Shown here piece after piece: positions 1-5,970 of a stretch of DNA of 6,025 nucleotides; position 1 is the stretch's first letter; every line of letters starts with the position of its first letter. The DNA comes from JAHWKV01 sp040905365. Its GTDB lineage: Bacteria > Actinomycetota > CADDZG01 > JAHWKV01. The notes beneath the pieces were generated by a model. The model worked only from the letters and a program-made list of their open reading frames with translations. It did no database searches and was not told the origin of the DNA. Location of the stretch: NCBI GenBank assembly GCA_040905365.1, contig JBBDRQ010000044.1, positions 1 to 6,025 on the forward strand, read 5' to 3'. A program made the translations under genes and the position numbers.

Positions 1-2933
1 GCCAACAGCGAGTGGCCGCCCAGCTCGAAGAAGTTGTCGTCCATCCCCACCCGGGCCAGCCCCAGCACCTCGGCAAAGATGGAGCACAGGATCTGCTCCC
101 GCTCCCCGGTGGGTGCCCGGTAAGCAGAAAGACTCCCCAGATCCGGCTCGGGCAGGGCGGCCCGGTCGATCTTGCCGCTGGGCAAAAGCGGCAACGAGTC
201 CAGCACCACCACCGCCGAGGGCACCATGTAGTCGGGCAGCCATTGCTTAAGCTGCTCTAGCAGGGCGGGAACCAGGAAGTTGGCCCGGGAGATCGAGGCA
301 GGGTTGTTCCCGTAATCGGACAGGGATCCCCCTCGGACCCGATCACAGTACTGACCGTCCAAAGACAACTCATCGCCCGGGGAGGCGAGATACGCGATCG
401 CGTCGTAGCTGGACGCGCTGCGTTCCGACCAGGTGAGATCCACCCGGTACCCGAGCTGCCGTATGCACGACTCGATCTGCTCGGGGTCCATGCCGGCGTG
501 CAGTTCCAGCAACTGTTTGGCCTCGGTGATGTTGGCGCCCGAGTCAATGGCGGCGAGCGCCAGCTCCTCGGGAAGTATGCGGGCATTGGGTATCCCGGTG
601 ACGCGCACGGCGTCCGGCCGGACGGTGAAAAGGTAGGCCTGCAGAGCCCCGAGTCCGCCGAAACGGTCGTCCCAGCAGATCGAAGGGTAGGAAGCCGGCG
701 AGGCGGCCTCCACTGGAGCCTTGCGCAGGACCGCGTCGTATCTGTAGCGGGTTAGCTCGTTGTGAAAACGGCCGGACTTCAAAAGGATCCGGACCGCGGC
801 GATCTGCGGCGCCTGGTCCCGCAGCGCGTGGAAGTAGTCCGGATGGATCAACAGCTCCTTTTCCAGGTGCAAGCTGCGATCTGCGGCGCGCCGCAGATGC
901 TCTGAATCGTCGTTTCGTCCCGACCGGCACAGGTGAATGGCGTTGTGGAAGCAGCGAGCCAGGCGTAGGTTACGGAGGTCTCCTACGAACAGCGACCCAC
1001 CCGGCCTCAATAGGGCAAGGGCGCCGGTAAGCACTCGGGTCAGGTATTCGATGTTCGGAAAGTATTGCGCCACCGAGTTGATGACGACCGTGTCGAAGAA
1101 CTGCTCGGGCAGGCCTTCGACCTCGTGCGCCGCGCGGCAGAGTAGCGAAACCTTCGGTGCCAGCTTAGGATGACGCTCGACGTCGGTGGCGAGCTTGGCA
1201 ATGACCTCGGCGGAGAAGTCGGTCCCCCAGTACTGGTCGCATTGCTCGGCGACTCGCCCGAGCAGCAGACCGCTGCCCACTCCCATCTCCAGTACGCGCC
1301 GTGGGGCCAGGTCGAGGATGCGCGCCACGGTGGCGTCCCGCCACTCTCGCATATGCTCCAGTGTCAGCGGCCGGCCGTCGTAGCTGCTGATCCAGCCGGA
1401 GAAATCCTCCTGGAATAGGGCGGTTGGGACCTTGCTGTACTCGAGGTCGTAGATCTGCCGCCACTGATCAACCTGTTCGGCGCCCATATCTGCGTGCCCG
1501 GGATCATCGTCGGGGTTGGGCACTACATAGGCGACCATGCTTTCGCCTCTTGCCTTATCTTTCCGGATTACGGCAACCGCCTGGTGGACGGCCGGGTTGG
1601 CCAGCAGGCACGTATCGACCTCGCCGAGCTCGATACGAAACCCTCGGAGCTTGACCTGATCGTCCGCGCGGCCCAGGAACTCCAGGTTCCCGTCGGATCT
1701 CAGTCTCACCCGGTCTGAGGTCCTGTACATGCGGCCGCCCGGGGGACCGAAGGGGTCGGCCACGAACCGCTGCGCGGTCAGCGCGGGCTGGTTCAGGTAT
1801 CCGCGGGCCAGCCCGCGTCCGGCTATGTACAGCTCGCCCTCGACACCGGCCTCCACCGGCTTCAGGCCGGCATCCAGCACGTAGATAACGGTGTCGGGAT
1901 CGGGCTGTCCGATCGGGGCTGGGCCTTGCCAGTTGGGCTCGGCCAGCCACAATGTCGAGTTGACGGTCGCCTCGGTGACTCCGTAGGCGACGGCTACCCT
2001 GACGTGCGTGACCCATCGTTTGACCAGATCGGTCGGCACGGCCTGGCCTCCCATGGCCAGCAGCGATCCCTCCGGCAGGCGGCATTCGGCAGGAAGGGCT
2101 GTTACCAAGGTGGGGGGTAGGGCCACGTGAGTCACCCGCTGCTCGACCAGGTACTCGGTCAGCGCGGCTCCTGCCGCCCTGCGCTCGGCGGGAACCATTA
2201 CAGCCGTGCCTCCTGCGCACAGCGACATGCACAGCTCGAATACGGCGACGTCGAAGCTCACGGATGCGAACTGGGCCACCCGGCTGGTGCAGTCCACTCC
2301 GAACCTGTAGACGGCAGTGGCCACCAGGCTGCCTATCCCGTCGTGAGTGACAACCACCCCCTTGGGCGTGCCGGTGGAGCCGGACGTGTAGATTACGTAG
2401 GCTGCATGATTTAGCCCATCGGGTATCGGGCATTCACCGGCGTCGAGATTTTCCACCGGCAGCTCCCGAAGCAGGGCGGCCGGCTCCGGTGAATCCAGCA
2501 CGATCATGGGGATCTGAGCTACCTGCCTCATCCGGTTTGCAAGCTCGCGGGTCGTCAGCAGTACCGTCGCCCCTGAGTCGCTGACCATGTGCGACAGCCG
2601 CTGGTCCGGCAGGTTCGGATCCAGCGGCAGGTATGCCGCGCCGGCCTTCATGACGGCGATCAGCGATATAACCAGCTGGATTGAGCAGGGCACGGCAATA
2701 GCTACCACTTGCTCCACGGCTACGCCCCGGGCTATTAGGAGGCGAGCCAGCTGGTTGCTGGAACCGTTGAGCTCGGCGTAGGTCACCCGGTCCGACGCGC
2801 AGACCGCCGCAACCGAGTTCGGCCGGCGCGCGACCTGATCCTCAAACATGGCCGGCCAGGTCAGATCGGCGGCCACCCTACCCACGTCTCCGAGCGCCTG
2901 TAAGGCGCTGGGGCCGGTTTCCGGCCGGCGCAT
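1..2933 (-). CDS. Nonribosomal peptide synthetase, initiation module A-[N-methyltransferase]-PCP (partial, 3' end outside window)
   Basis: An open frame runs without a stop from ATG at 2933 to the window edge (977 codons plus 2 bases). It activates an amino acid as aminoacyl-AMP, loads it on a carrier protein and N-methylates it. Adenylation motifs appear in order: VTYAEL (A1), MKAGAAYLPLDP (A2), YTSGSTGTPKG at 182-192 (A3), FDVAVFEL from D228 (A4), YGVTEATV at 317-324 (A5), YRTSD at 403-407 (A7, usually YRTGD), and a full A8 near 420-440. A SAM-methyltransferase domain is inserted between A8 and A9, at about 460-870, with VLEMGVGSG at 547-555, a GTDFS motif and FDTVVINSVAQYF from F613. A9 (LPDYMVP) and A10 (LPSGKIDR, K921) follow, then the carrier motif DNFFELGGHSLL with attachment serine S975. 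Only about 25 residues precede the A domain, so there is no condensation domain: this is a loading module. Asp228 implies an alpha-amino acid substrate. The specificity code read by alignment to GrsA is DVFALMAVNK, which I cannot match to a known substrate. Later modules lie beyond the left edge. Confidence 0.95.
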   Translation of the reverse strand, partial: MRRPETGPSALQALGDVGRVAADLTWPAMFEDQVARRPNSVAAVCASDRVTYAELNGSSNQLARLLIARGVAVEQVVAIAVPCSIQLVISLIAVMKAGAAYLPLDPNLPDQRLSHMVSDSGATVLLTTRELANRMRQVAQIPMIVLDSPEPAALLRELPVENLDAGECPIPDGLNHAAYVIYTSGSTGTPKGVVVTHDGIGSLVATAVYRFGVDCTSRVAQFASVSFDVAVFELCMSLCAGGTAVMVPAERRAAGAALTEYLVEQRVTHVALPPTLVTALPAECRLPEGSLLAMGGQAVPTDLVKRWVTHVRVAVAYGVTEATVNSTLWLAEPNWQGPAPIGQPDPDTVIYVLDAGLKPVEAGVEGELYIAGRGLARGYLNQPALTAQRFVADPFGPPGGRMYRTSDRVRLRSDGNLEFLGRADDQVKLRGFRIELGEVDTCLLANPAVHQAVAVIRKDKARGESMVAYVVPNPDDDPGHADMGAEQVDQWRQIYDLEYSKVPTALFQEDFSGWISSYDGRPLTLEHMREWRDATVARILDLAPRRVLEMGVGSGLLLGRVAEQCDQYWGTDFSAEVIAKLATDVERHPKLAPKVSLLCRAAHEVEGLPEQFFDTVVINSVAQYFPNIEYLTRVLTGALALLRPGGSLFVGDLRNLRLARCFHNAIHLCRSGRNDDSEHLRRAADRSLHLEKELLIHPDYFHALRDQAPQIAAVRILLKSGRFHNELTRYRYDAVLRKAPVEAASPASYPSICWDDRFGGLGALQAYLFTVRPDAVRVTGIPNARILPEELALAAIDSGANITEAKQLLELHAGMDPEQIESCIRQLGYRVDLTWSERSASSYDAIAYLASPGDELSLDGQYCDRVRGGSLSDYGNNPASISRANFLVPALLEQLKQWLPDYMVPSAVVVLDSLPLLPSGKIDRAALPEPDLGSLSAYRAPTGEREQILCSIFAEVLGLARVGMDDNFFELGGHSLL

Positions 2934-2934
2934 T

Positions 2935-4308
2935 TTAGTCACTTGTGGCGTTGGAGGCGACCGCGCCGACCGGATGGGCCTGGGAATCGTCCTCGGGGCT
3001 GCGGCTCAAGATCGACTCCAGAATCTCGCCGGCGCGTACCGCCGCGTTCGACAGCAGGGTGGATGCGATGCCGTGCGTGTGATCGGTGGCGCCCTGTAGG
3101 TACACGCCTCCCTCGATTTCAGGTGAGGTCGCGATCCTGTAGTCACGCTTGGTCTGGACCAGACCCTGAGGATCAACCAGGCATAACTCTCCGGCCCTGC
3201 CCAACAGCTTGATCGGATCGACGGGTTTGTAACCGGTTGCGTATACGACGGCATCGCATTCCAGCTGCACCTTCTGGCCGGTGGCCATGTTATGTACCGT
3301 GGCCCAAACAGCCTGCGGGGTGCTGGTGGTTTCGATCACCCGGGAGGCGTTCATGATCTGCAGCCGCGGATGGCCCTGCACCTTTTCCCGGTAGAAGCGG
3401 CGGTACAGCTCCTCGATGAGCTCGGGATCCACTACCGAGTAGTTCGTGTTGCGGTGGTACCCGAACAGCGCCTGCTTGATATTTGGCGGGGCGTGGAAAT
3501 AGGTATCGACGGCCTCGGGATCGAAGATCCGGTTGGCGAAAGGGGAGTCGTCGGAGGGGCTGTAACCGTACCGACCGAAAACTGCGCACACCTGCGCCTC
3601 AGCGAAGCAGCGGTGCAGGTATTCGACCGTCTCCGCCGCGCTCTGCCCCGCTCCAACCACCATGAGACGCTGCGCAGAAGGGCTGCGGCTGTTTAGCTGT
3701 TCCACCCGGCTCAGGAGTTGGCTGTTGTGCCAGACGCGATCGTTCAGCTCAACCCCCGCCGGTACGTGAGGCTCAATCCCGGCTGCCAGTACTACGTTTC
3801 GGGTCCGGTAGAGGGCCCGCCGGCCGTTGGAAAGTCCCCGTGCGACGGTTACGTCGAAGCCGGTCACGCGGTTGTCATCGGTAAGCGGCCGAACATCGAC
3901 GACCTTGCTGGAGTACTGCACGAAGTGAGCCATCCTCCGGGCCGCCCACTCCAGGTAGTCGTGAAACTCGACCCGCAACGGAAAGAGGGTCTTGTGGTTA
4001 ATGAAGTCGATGAGGCGGTTTTGGCTGTGCAGATAGTTAACAAAGCTTAGATCGCTGACCGGATTGCGAACGGTTACCAGATCCTTCATGAACGACACCT
4101 GCATGGTCGAGTCGTCTATCAGCATGCCGGTGTGCCAGCCGAAACAATCCTGCTTCTCGAAGAACGCCGCCCTGACTCGCTTGGGTTGGGCGCACTGCCG
4201 GTTGTGCTCATGGATTGCTATGGCCAGCGCCAGGTTGGAGGGTCCAAACCCGACGCCCACTACGTCCAGGACGGATTCCGCAGACTCGGTGCGTACCGGC
4301 AAGCTCAT
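2935..4308 (-). CDS. L-ornithine N5-monooxygenase / L-lysine N6-monooxygenase (FAD and NADPH dependent)
   Basis: This 457-residue flavoprotein hydroxylates the side-chain amine of a free basic amino acid using O2 and NADPH, normally in the cytoplasm. The FAD motif GVGFGPSN is at 18-25, the NADPH motif GAGQSAAE at 219-226 and the C-terminal YATGY motif at 356-360. Length is normal for the PvdA/SidA/KtzI family. Residues matching the PvdA ornithine pocket are present: Q70 and K75 in MQVSFMKD, N259 in SPFANRIFDPE and N289 in RNTNYSVVD. The last motif is typical of ornithine rather than lysine enzymes as I recall them, so ornithine is favoured but not proven. The ATG overlaps the mbtH stop (ATGA), with GAAGG a few bases upstream. 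Its stop lies one base before the NRPS start, so the three genes form one translationally coupled operon. The N-hydroxy amino acid would be an NRPS building block, giving hydroxamate iron ligands after acylation, or a piperazate or hydrazine precursor as for KtzI-type enzymes. Confidence 0.93.
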   Translation of the reverse strand: MSLPVRTESAESVLDVVGVGFGPSNLALAIAIHEHNRQCAQPKRVRAAFFEKQDCFGWHTGMLIDDSTMQVSFMKDLVTVRNPVSDLSFVNYLHSQNRLIDFINHKTLFPLRVEFHDYLEWAARRMAHFVQYSSKVVDVRPLTDDNRVTGFDVTVARGLSNGRRALYRTRNVVLAAGIEPHVPAGVELNDRVWHNSQLLSRVEQLNSRSPSAQRLMVVGAGQSAAETVEYLHRCFAEAQVCAVFGRYGYSPSDDSPFANRIFDPEAVDTYFHAPPNIKQALFGYHRNTNYSVVDPELIEELYRRFYREKVQGHPRLQIMNASRVIETTSTPQAVWATVHNMATGQKVQLECDAVVYATGYKPVDPIKLLGRAGELCLVDPQGLVQTKRDYRIATSPEIEGGVYLQGATDHTHGIASTLLSNAAVRAGEILESILSRSPEDDSQAHPVGAVASNATSD

Positions 4309-4550
4309 GCGCCTTCACCGCCGCCTGGAGTTGTTTTGACCTGCGGGCGCATCGCCTCTACCAAACTGCGCGGCCTCAGGTCTTGCCAGTGCGTCTCGAT
4401 ATAGTCCAGGCAATCTTGGCGGCCGGTCGCGCCGTGCACTACCCGCCAGCCGGCCGGTGTCTGCATAAAAGACGGCCACAGGCTCTGCTGGCCTTCATCG
4501 TTGATCAGGACAAAAAAGCTGCCCTGCGGGTCCTCAAACGGGTTCGTCAC
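4305..4550 (-). CDS. mbtH: MbtH-like protein (NRPS adenylation-domain chaperone)
   Basis: This small cytosolic protein (81 residues from the chosen start) binds NRPS adenylation domains and is often needed for their solubility and activity. The family signature is nearly complete: N17-x-E19-x-Q21-x-S23-x-W25-P26, then P32-A-G34-W35, then L48 and W55-Q-D57-x-R59-P60. The usual WTD is WQD here. W25 and W35 are the tryptophans that form the adenylation-domain contact in this family. I chose GTG at 4548-4550 because AGAGG lies 8 bases upstream and because MbtH proteins begin just before NPF. A longer ATG-initiated frame to 4697 would add 49 residues encoded mostly by the MITE-like element, so it is unlikely. 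The C-terminal tail of about 20 residues is slightly longer than in the shortest family members. It is the first gene of the operon, and its TGA overlaps the monooxygenase ATG. The obvious partner is the adenylation domain of the NRPS two genes downstream. Confidence 0.95.
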   Translation of the reverse strand: MTNPFEDPQGSFFVLINDEGQQSLWPSFMQTPAGWRVVHGATGRQDCLDYIETHWQDLRPRSLVEAMRPQVKTTPGGGEGA

Positions 4551-4553
4551 GAT

Positions 4554-4563
4554 TAAAACCTCT
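4554..4563 (-). promoter_or_regulatory. Ribosome-binding site deciding the mbtH GTG start
   Basis: On the minus strand AGAGG is followed by 8 bases (TTTTAATC) and then GTG at 4550. This supports the non-ATG start over in-frame upstream starts inside the neighbouring repeat element. The site lies between the element's left tip and the gene. Confidence 0.6.
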
Positions 4564-4575
4564 GAGTCGTTGTGT

Positions 4576-4742
4576 CTAGTGCCGTGACCACCAACCTTCG
4601 GGGCGTTTGGCGGCGTGAGCTGCCCCCCTGGCTGCGTTCTCCCTCGCACCGTTAGGGCGAAGCTAGCGGCGCTCAGTGCGGCCTTGCCAGGAAACACCTC
4701 ACGCGCTCCAAACCTCGCAAACGTTAGTGGTCACGGCACTAG
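4576..4742. mobile_element. MITE-like element with long terminal inverted repeats (copy 1)
   Basis: The outermost 16 bases are a perfect inverted repeat: CTAGTGCCGTGACCAC at 4576-4591 against its reverse complement at 4727-4742. Pairing continues inward imperfectly over about 44 bases (4576-4619 against 4698-4742), with shared blocks including GTTTGG and GCGTGAG. A further inner pair, CCTGGC at 4627 and GCCAGG at 4686, means one strand could fold into a long hairpin. No transposase fits inside, so this would be a non-autonomous element. Both tips are CTAG, compatible with a 2-bp TA or 4-bp CTAG target duplication; because CTAG is itself palindromic, this cannot be settled here. A second copy of the left end is present at 5971, which supports a dispersed repeat over a one-off palindrome. 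The transposon family is not identified. Confidence 0.7.
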
Positions 4743-4817
4743 CTGTAATCGGACGGCCAAGCTCGACCGAACTGGCGTATGCTGCCAGAGAGGTAAGGAT
4801 CTACAAAGAGAGTTTCA

Positions 4818-4908
4818 ATGTCAAGCCATAGAAAAAAAGACTATTGTGATGTGTGAAGAAGATATAGGTATTAAAGATTTAATCCATGGTGCCCTTAACA
4901 TTGGTTAA
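4818..4908 (+). pseudogene. Possible remnant of a response-regulator receiver domain, frameshifted (speculative)
   Basis: An ATG at 4818, six bases after AGAG, opens a 12-codon frame that stops at 4856. A run of seven A's lies at 4832-4838. If it had six, the frame would pass into the adjacent one and read about 29 residues, MSSHRKKT followed by IVMCEEDIGIKDLIHGAL, ending at TAA 4906-4908. That pattern resembles the first strand, acidic pocket and first helix of receiver domains (ILIVEDDPDIRELL-like). The resemblance is by eye and covers only about 20 residues. Base composition is about one-third GC by hand count over 4811-4910, unlike the GC-rich neighbours, so this may be foreign debris. 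It may equally be AT-rich regulatory DNA with chance coding similarity. Confidence 0.22.
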
Positions 4909-4909
4909 G
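4894..4909. promoter_or_regulatory. Inverted repeat CTTAAC-attg-GTTAAG, candidate operator
   Basis: Two perfect 6-base half-sites are separated by 4 bases, 68 bases before the aldo-keto reductase start. The size and placement suit a dimeric regulator's operator for the reductase. No regulator gene is visible in the window, and the repeat is short enough to arise by chance in AT-rich DNA. It does not match the iron-box consensus. Confidence 0.3.
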
Positions 4910-4966
4910 CCTTCCAGTATCCTGGCACCGTGCACCGGCAACTCGGGGTGTGAAAGTCAGCAGATC

Positions 4967-4974
4967 GAAAGGAG
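4967..4974 (+). promoter_or_regulatory. Ribosome-binding site of the aldo-keto reductase
   Basis: GAAAGGAG ends three bases before the ATG at 4978. The spacing is short but the Shine-Dalgarno match is strong. A second in-frame ATG at 4993 fits the usual N-terminus of the family (Met-x-Tyr-Arg-x-Leu-Gly) but lies too far from this site, so the first ATG was kept. Confidence 0.6.
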
Positions 4975-4977
4975 CTC

Positions 4978-5949
4978 ATGGACGGACCAACGATGCTCTA
5001 TCGCCGCCTGGGCCGCACCGGCCTAAGGGTCAGCCTTCTTTCCTTGGGTTCTTGGGTCACCTTTGGAAACCAGCTCGACCCGGGTAGGGCGAGGGAGCTT
5101 CTTGGGTTGGCGCGGGAGCGGGGCGTGAACTTCTTGGACAACGCCGAATCGTACGCGGACGGCCAGGCGGAGAGAATCATGGGCCGCGCTATCAAGGACC
5201 TCGGCTGGGACAGGGCTTCCTTGGTGGTGTCGACCAAGCTGTTCTGGGGGCTGGGTGGAGGAGTTAACTTGGAGCAGACGCTTAACCGCAAGTATCTGCT
5301 GCAGGGAATCGACGGCTCCCTTCGGCGGCTTGATATGGACTTTGTGGACCTTTTGTTCTGTCATCGTCCGGATCCTCACACCACGGTCGAAGAGGTGGTT
5401 TGGGCCATGAGCGACATTGTCGACATGGGAAAGGCCCTGTACTGGGGCACTTCGGAGTGGGAGCCGAGCGACATCGAGCTTGCATTCGAGGTCGCCGAAA
5501 AGTACCGCCTGCGCAAGCCGGTGGTGGAGCAGCCCGAGTACAGCCTGGTGAGAAGAGAGCGGGTCGAGCGCGAGTATTCGGGGCTTTGTGAGGTCCTCGG
5601 CATCGGACTGCTTACCTGGAGCCCCCTGGCATCGGGCTTGCTGACCGGCAAGTACAAAAGGCGGGTACCGCAGTCCAGCAGGGCTACGCTGCCGGGTATG
5701 CAGTGGCTGCGAGAGTACGTAGAGGATCCGTCGCACCACCCCGTGCTGGAGCGTCTGCAGCGAACCGCCGAAAAACTGCAGTGCACTATGGGTCAGCTGA
5801 GCATCGCCTTCTGCGCTCAAAATCCGCAGGTTTCTTCGGTCATCCTCGGAGCCAGTTCGGTGGAGCAGCTCAATGAGAACCTGGACTCGGTGTCGCTTGT
5901 TCCCCGCCTTACCCCGGAGGTCAGCGCCGCATTAACCGGGCCGGATTGA
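4978..5949 (+). CDS. Aldo-keto reductase, Kv channel beta subunit-like (AKR6 type)
   Basis: This 323-residue cytosolic TIM-barrel oxidoreductase would reduce an aldehyde or ketone with NADPH. The catalytic tetrad is intact: D54 and Y59 in FLDNAESY, K87 in VVSTK and H129 in FCHRPD. AKR6/Kv-beta-like traits are the N-terminal YRRLGRTGLRVS, GSWVTFGNQLD, TKLFWG, YWGTSEW (155-161), TWSPLASGLLTGKY (213-226) and, near the C-terminus, VSSVILGASSVEQLNEN, where the cofactor's adenosine phosphate usually binds. Length is normal. It is transcribed away from the mbtH operon. Its role is unknown: it could reduce an intermediate or peptide aldehyde of the cluster, or detoxify aldehydes independently. It sits between two direct copies of a MITE-like end, so it may be a passenger gene. 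Leu319 is encoded by TTA, rare in high-GC actinobacteria. The family assignment is firm and the substrate is not. Confidence 0.92.
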   Translation: MDGPTMLYRRLGRTGLRVSLLSLGSWVTFGNQLDPGRARELLGLARERGVNFLDNAESYADGQAERIMGRAIKDLGWDRASLVVSTKLFWGLGGGVNLEQTLNRKYLLQGIDGSLRRLDMDFVDLLFCHRPDPHTTVEEVVWAMSDIVDMGKALYWGTSEWEPSDIELAFEVAEKYRLRKPVVEQPEYSLVRRERVEREYSGLCEVLGIGLLTWSPLASGLLTGKYKRRVPQSSRATLPGMQWLREYVEDPSHHPVLERLQRTAEKLQCTMGQLSIAFCAQNPQVSSVILGASSVEQLNENLDSVSLVPRLTPEVSAALTGPD

Positions 5950-5970
5950 GCTACGAGCTTCTCGCTGCAG

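Larger units (their letters stand above)
4551..4977. other. Divergent intergenic region between mbtH and the aldo-keto reductase
   Basis: This 427-bp stretch carries no convincing intact gene. From left to right it holds the mbtH ribosome-binding site, a 167-bp MITE-like element, about 60 bp of ordinary composition, an AT-rich patch at about 4800-4910 with a possible receiver-domain remnant, a perfect 6+6 inverted repeat, and the reductase leader with its ribosome-binding site. Promoters for both flanking genes should lie here, but I found no convincing -35/-10 pair. I also saw no palindrome resembling the actinobacterial iron box (DmdR/IdeR) or a Fur box. Confidence 0.8.

Noticed and set aside
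1555..2433. Long minus-strand open frame of 292 codons
   Set aside because: It lies out of frame inside the NRPS coding region, reads as low-complexity Arg/Gly/Pro-rich protein typical of a shadow frame in GC-rich DNA, and overlaps the A4-A8 motifs of the real frame.
4305..4697. Longer ATG-started version of the MbtH-like protein (130 residues)
   Set aside because: The extra 49 residues come mainly from the MITE-like repeat and have no MbtH counterpart. GTG at 4550 has a well-spaced ribosome-binding site and the family's normal N-terminus.
4798..4824. Leftward promoter: TTGACA at 4824-4819 with TAGATC at 4803-4798
   Set aside because: The -35 match is perfect and points toward mbtH, but the 15-base spacing is short and the -10 is weak. 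In an AT-rich patch this can arise by chance. It is worth remembering if a transcript start maps near 4790.
4615..4908. Plus-strand open frame of 97 codons across the intergenic region
   Set aside because: Its first two thirds run through the MITE-like element and ordinary spacer with no domain resemblance. Only the last third, in the AT-rich patch, shows any pattern, and that is reported separately.
4551..4977. Iron box (DmdR/IdeR) or Fur box upstream of the siderophore-like operon
   Set aside because: I searched both strands by eye and found no TTAGGTTAGG-like palindrome or GATAAT repeats. The CTTAAC/GTTAAG repeat does not fit either consensus.
5023..5820. Minus-strand open frame of 265 codons opposite the reductase
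   Set aside because: It is antisense to a gene with an intact catalytic tetrad and family motifs throughout, and its translation shows no recognisable domain.
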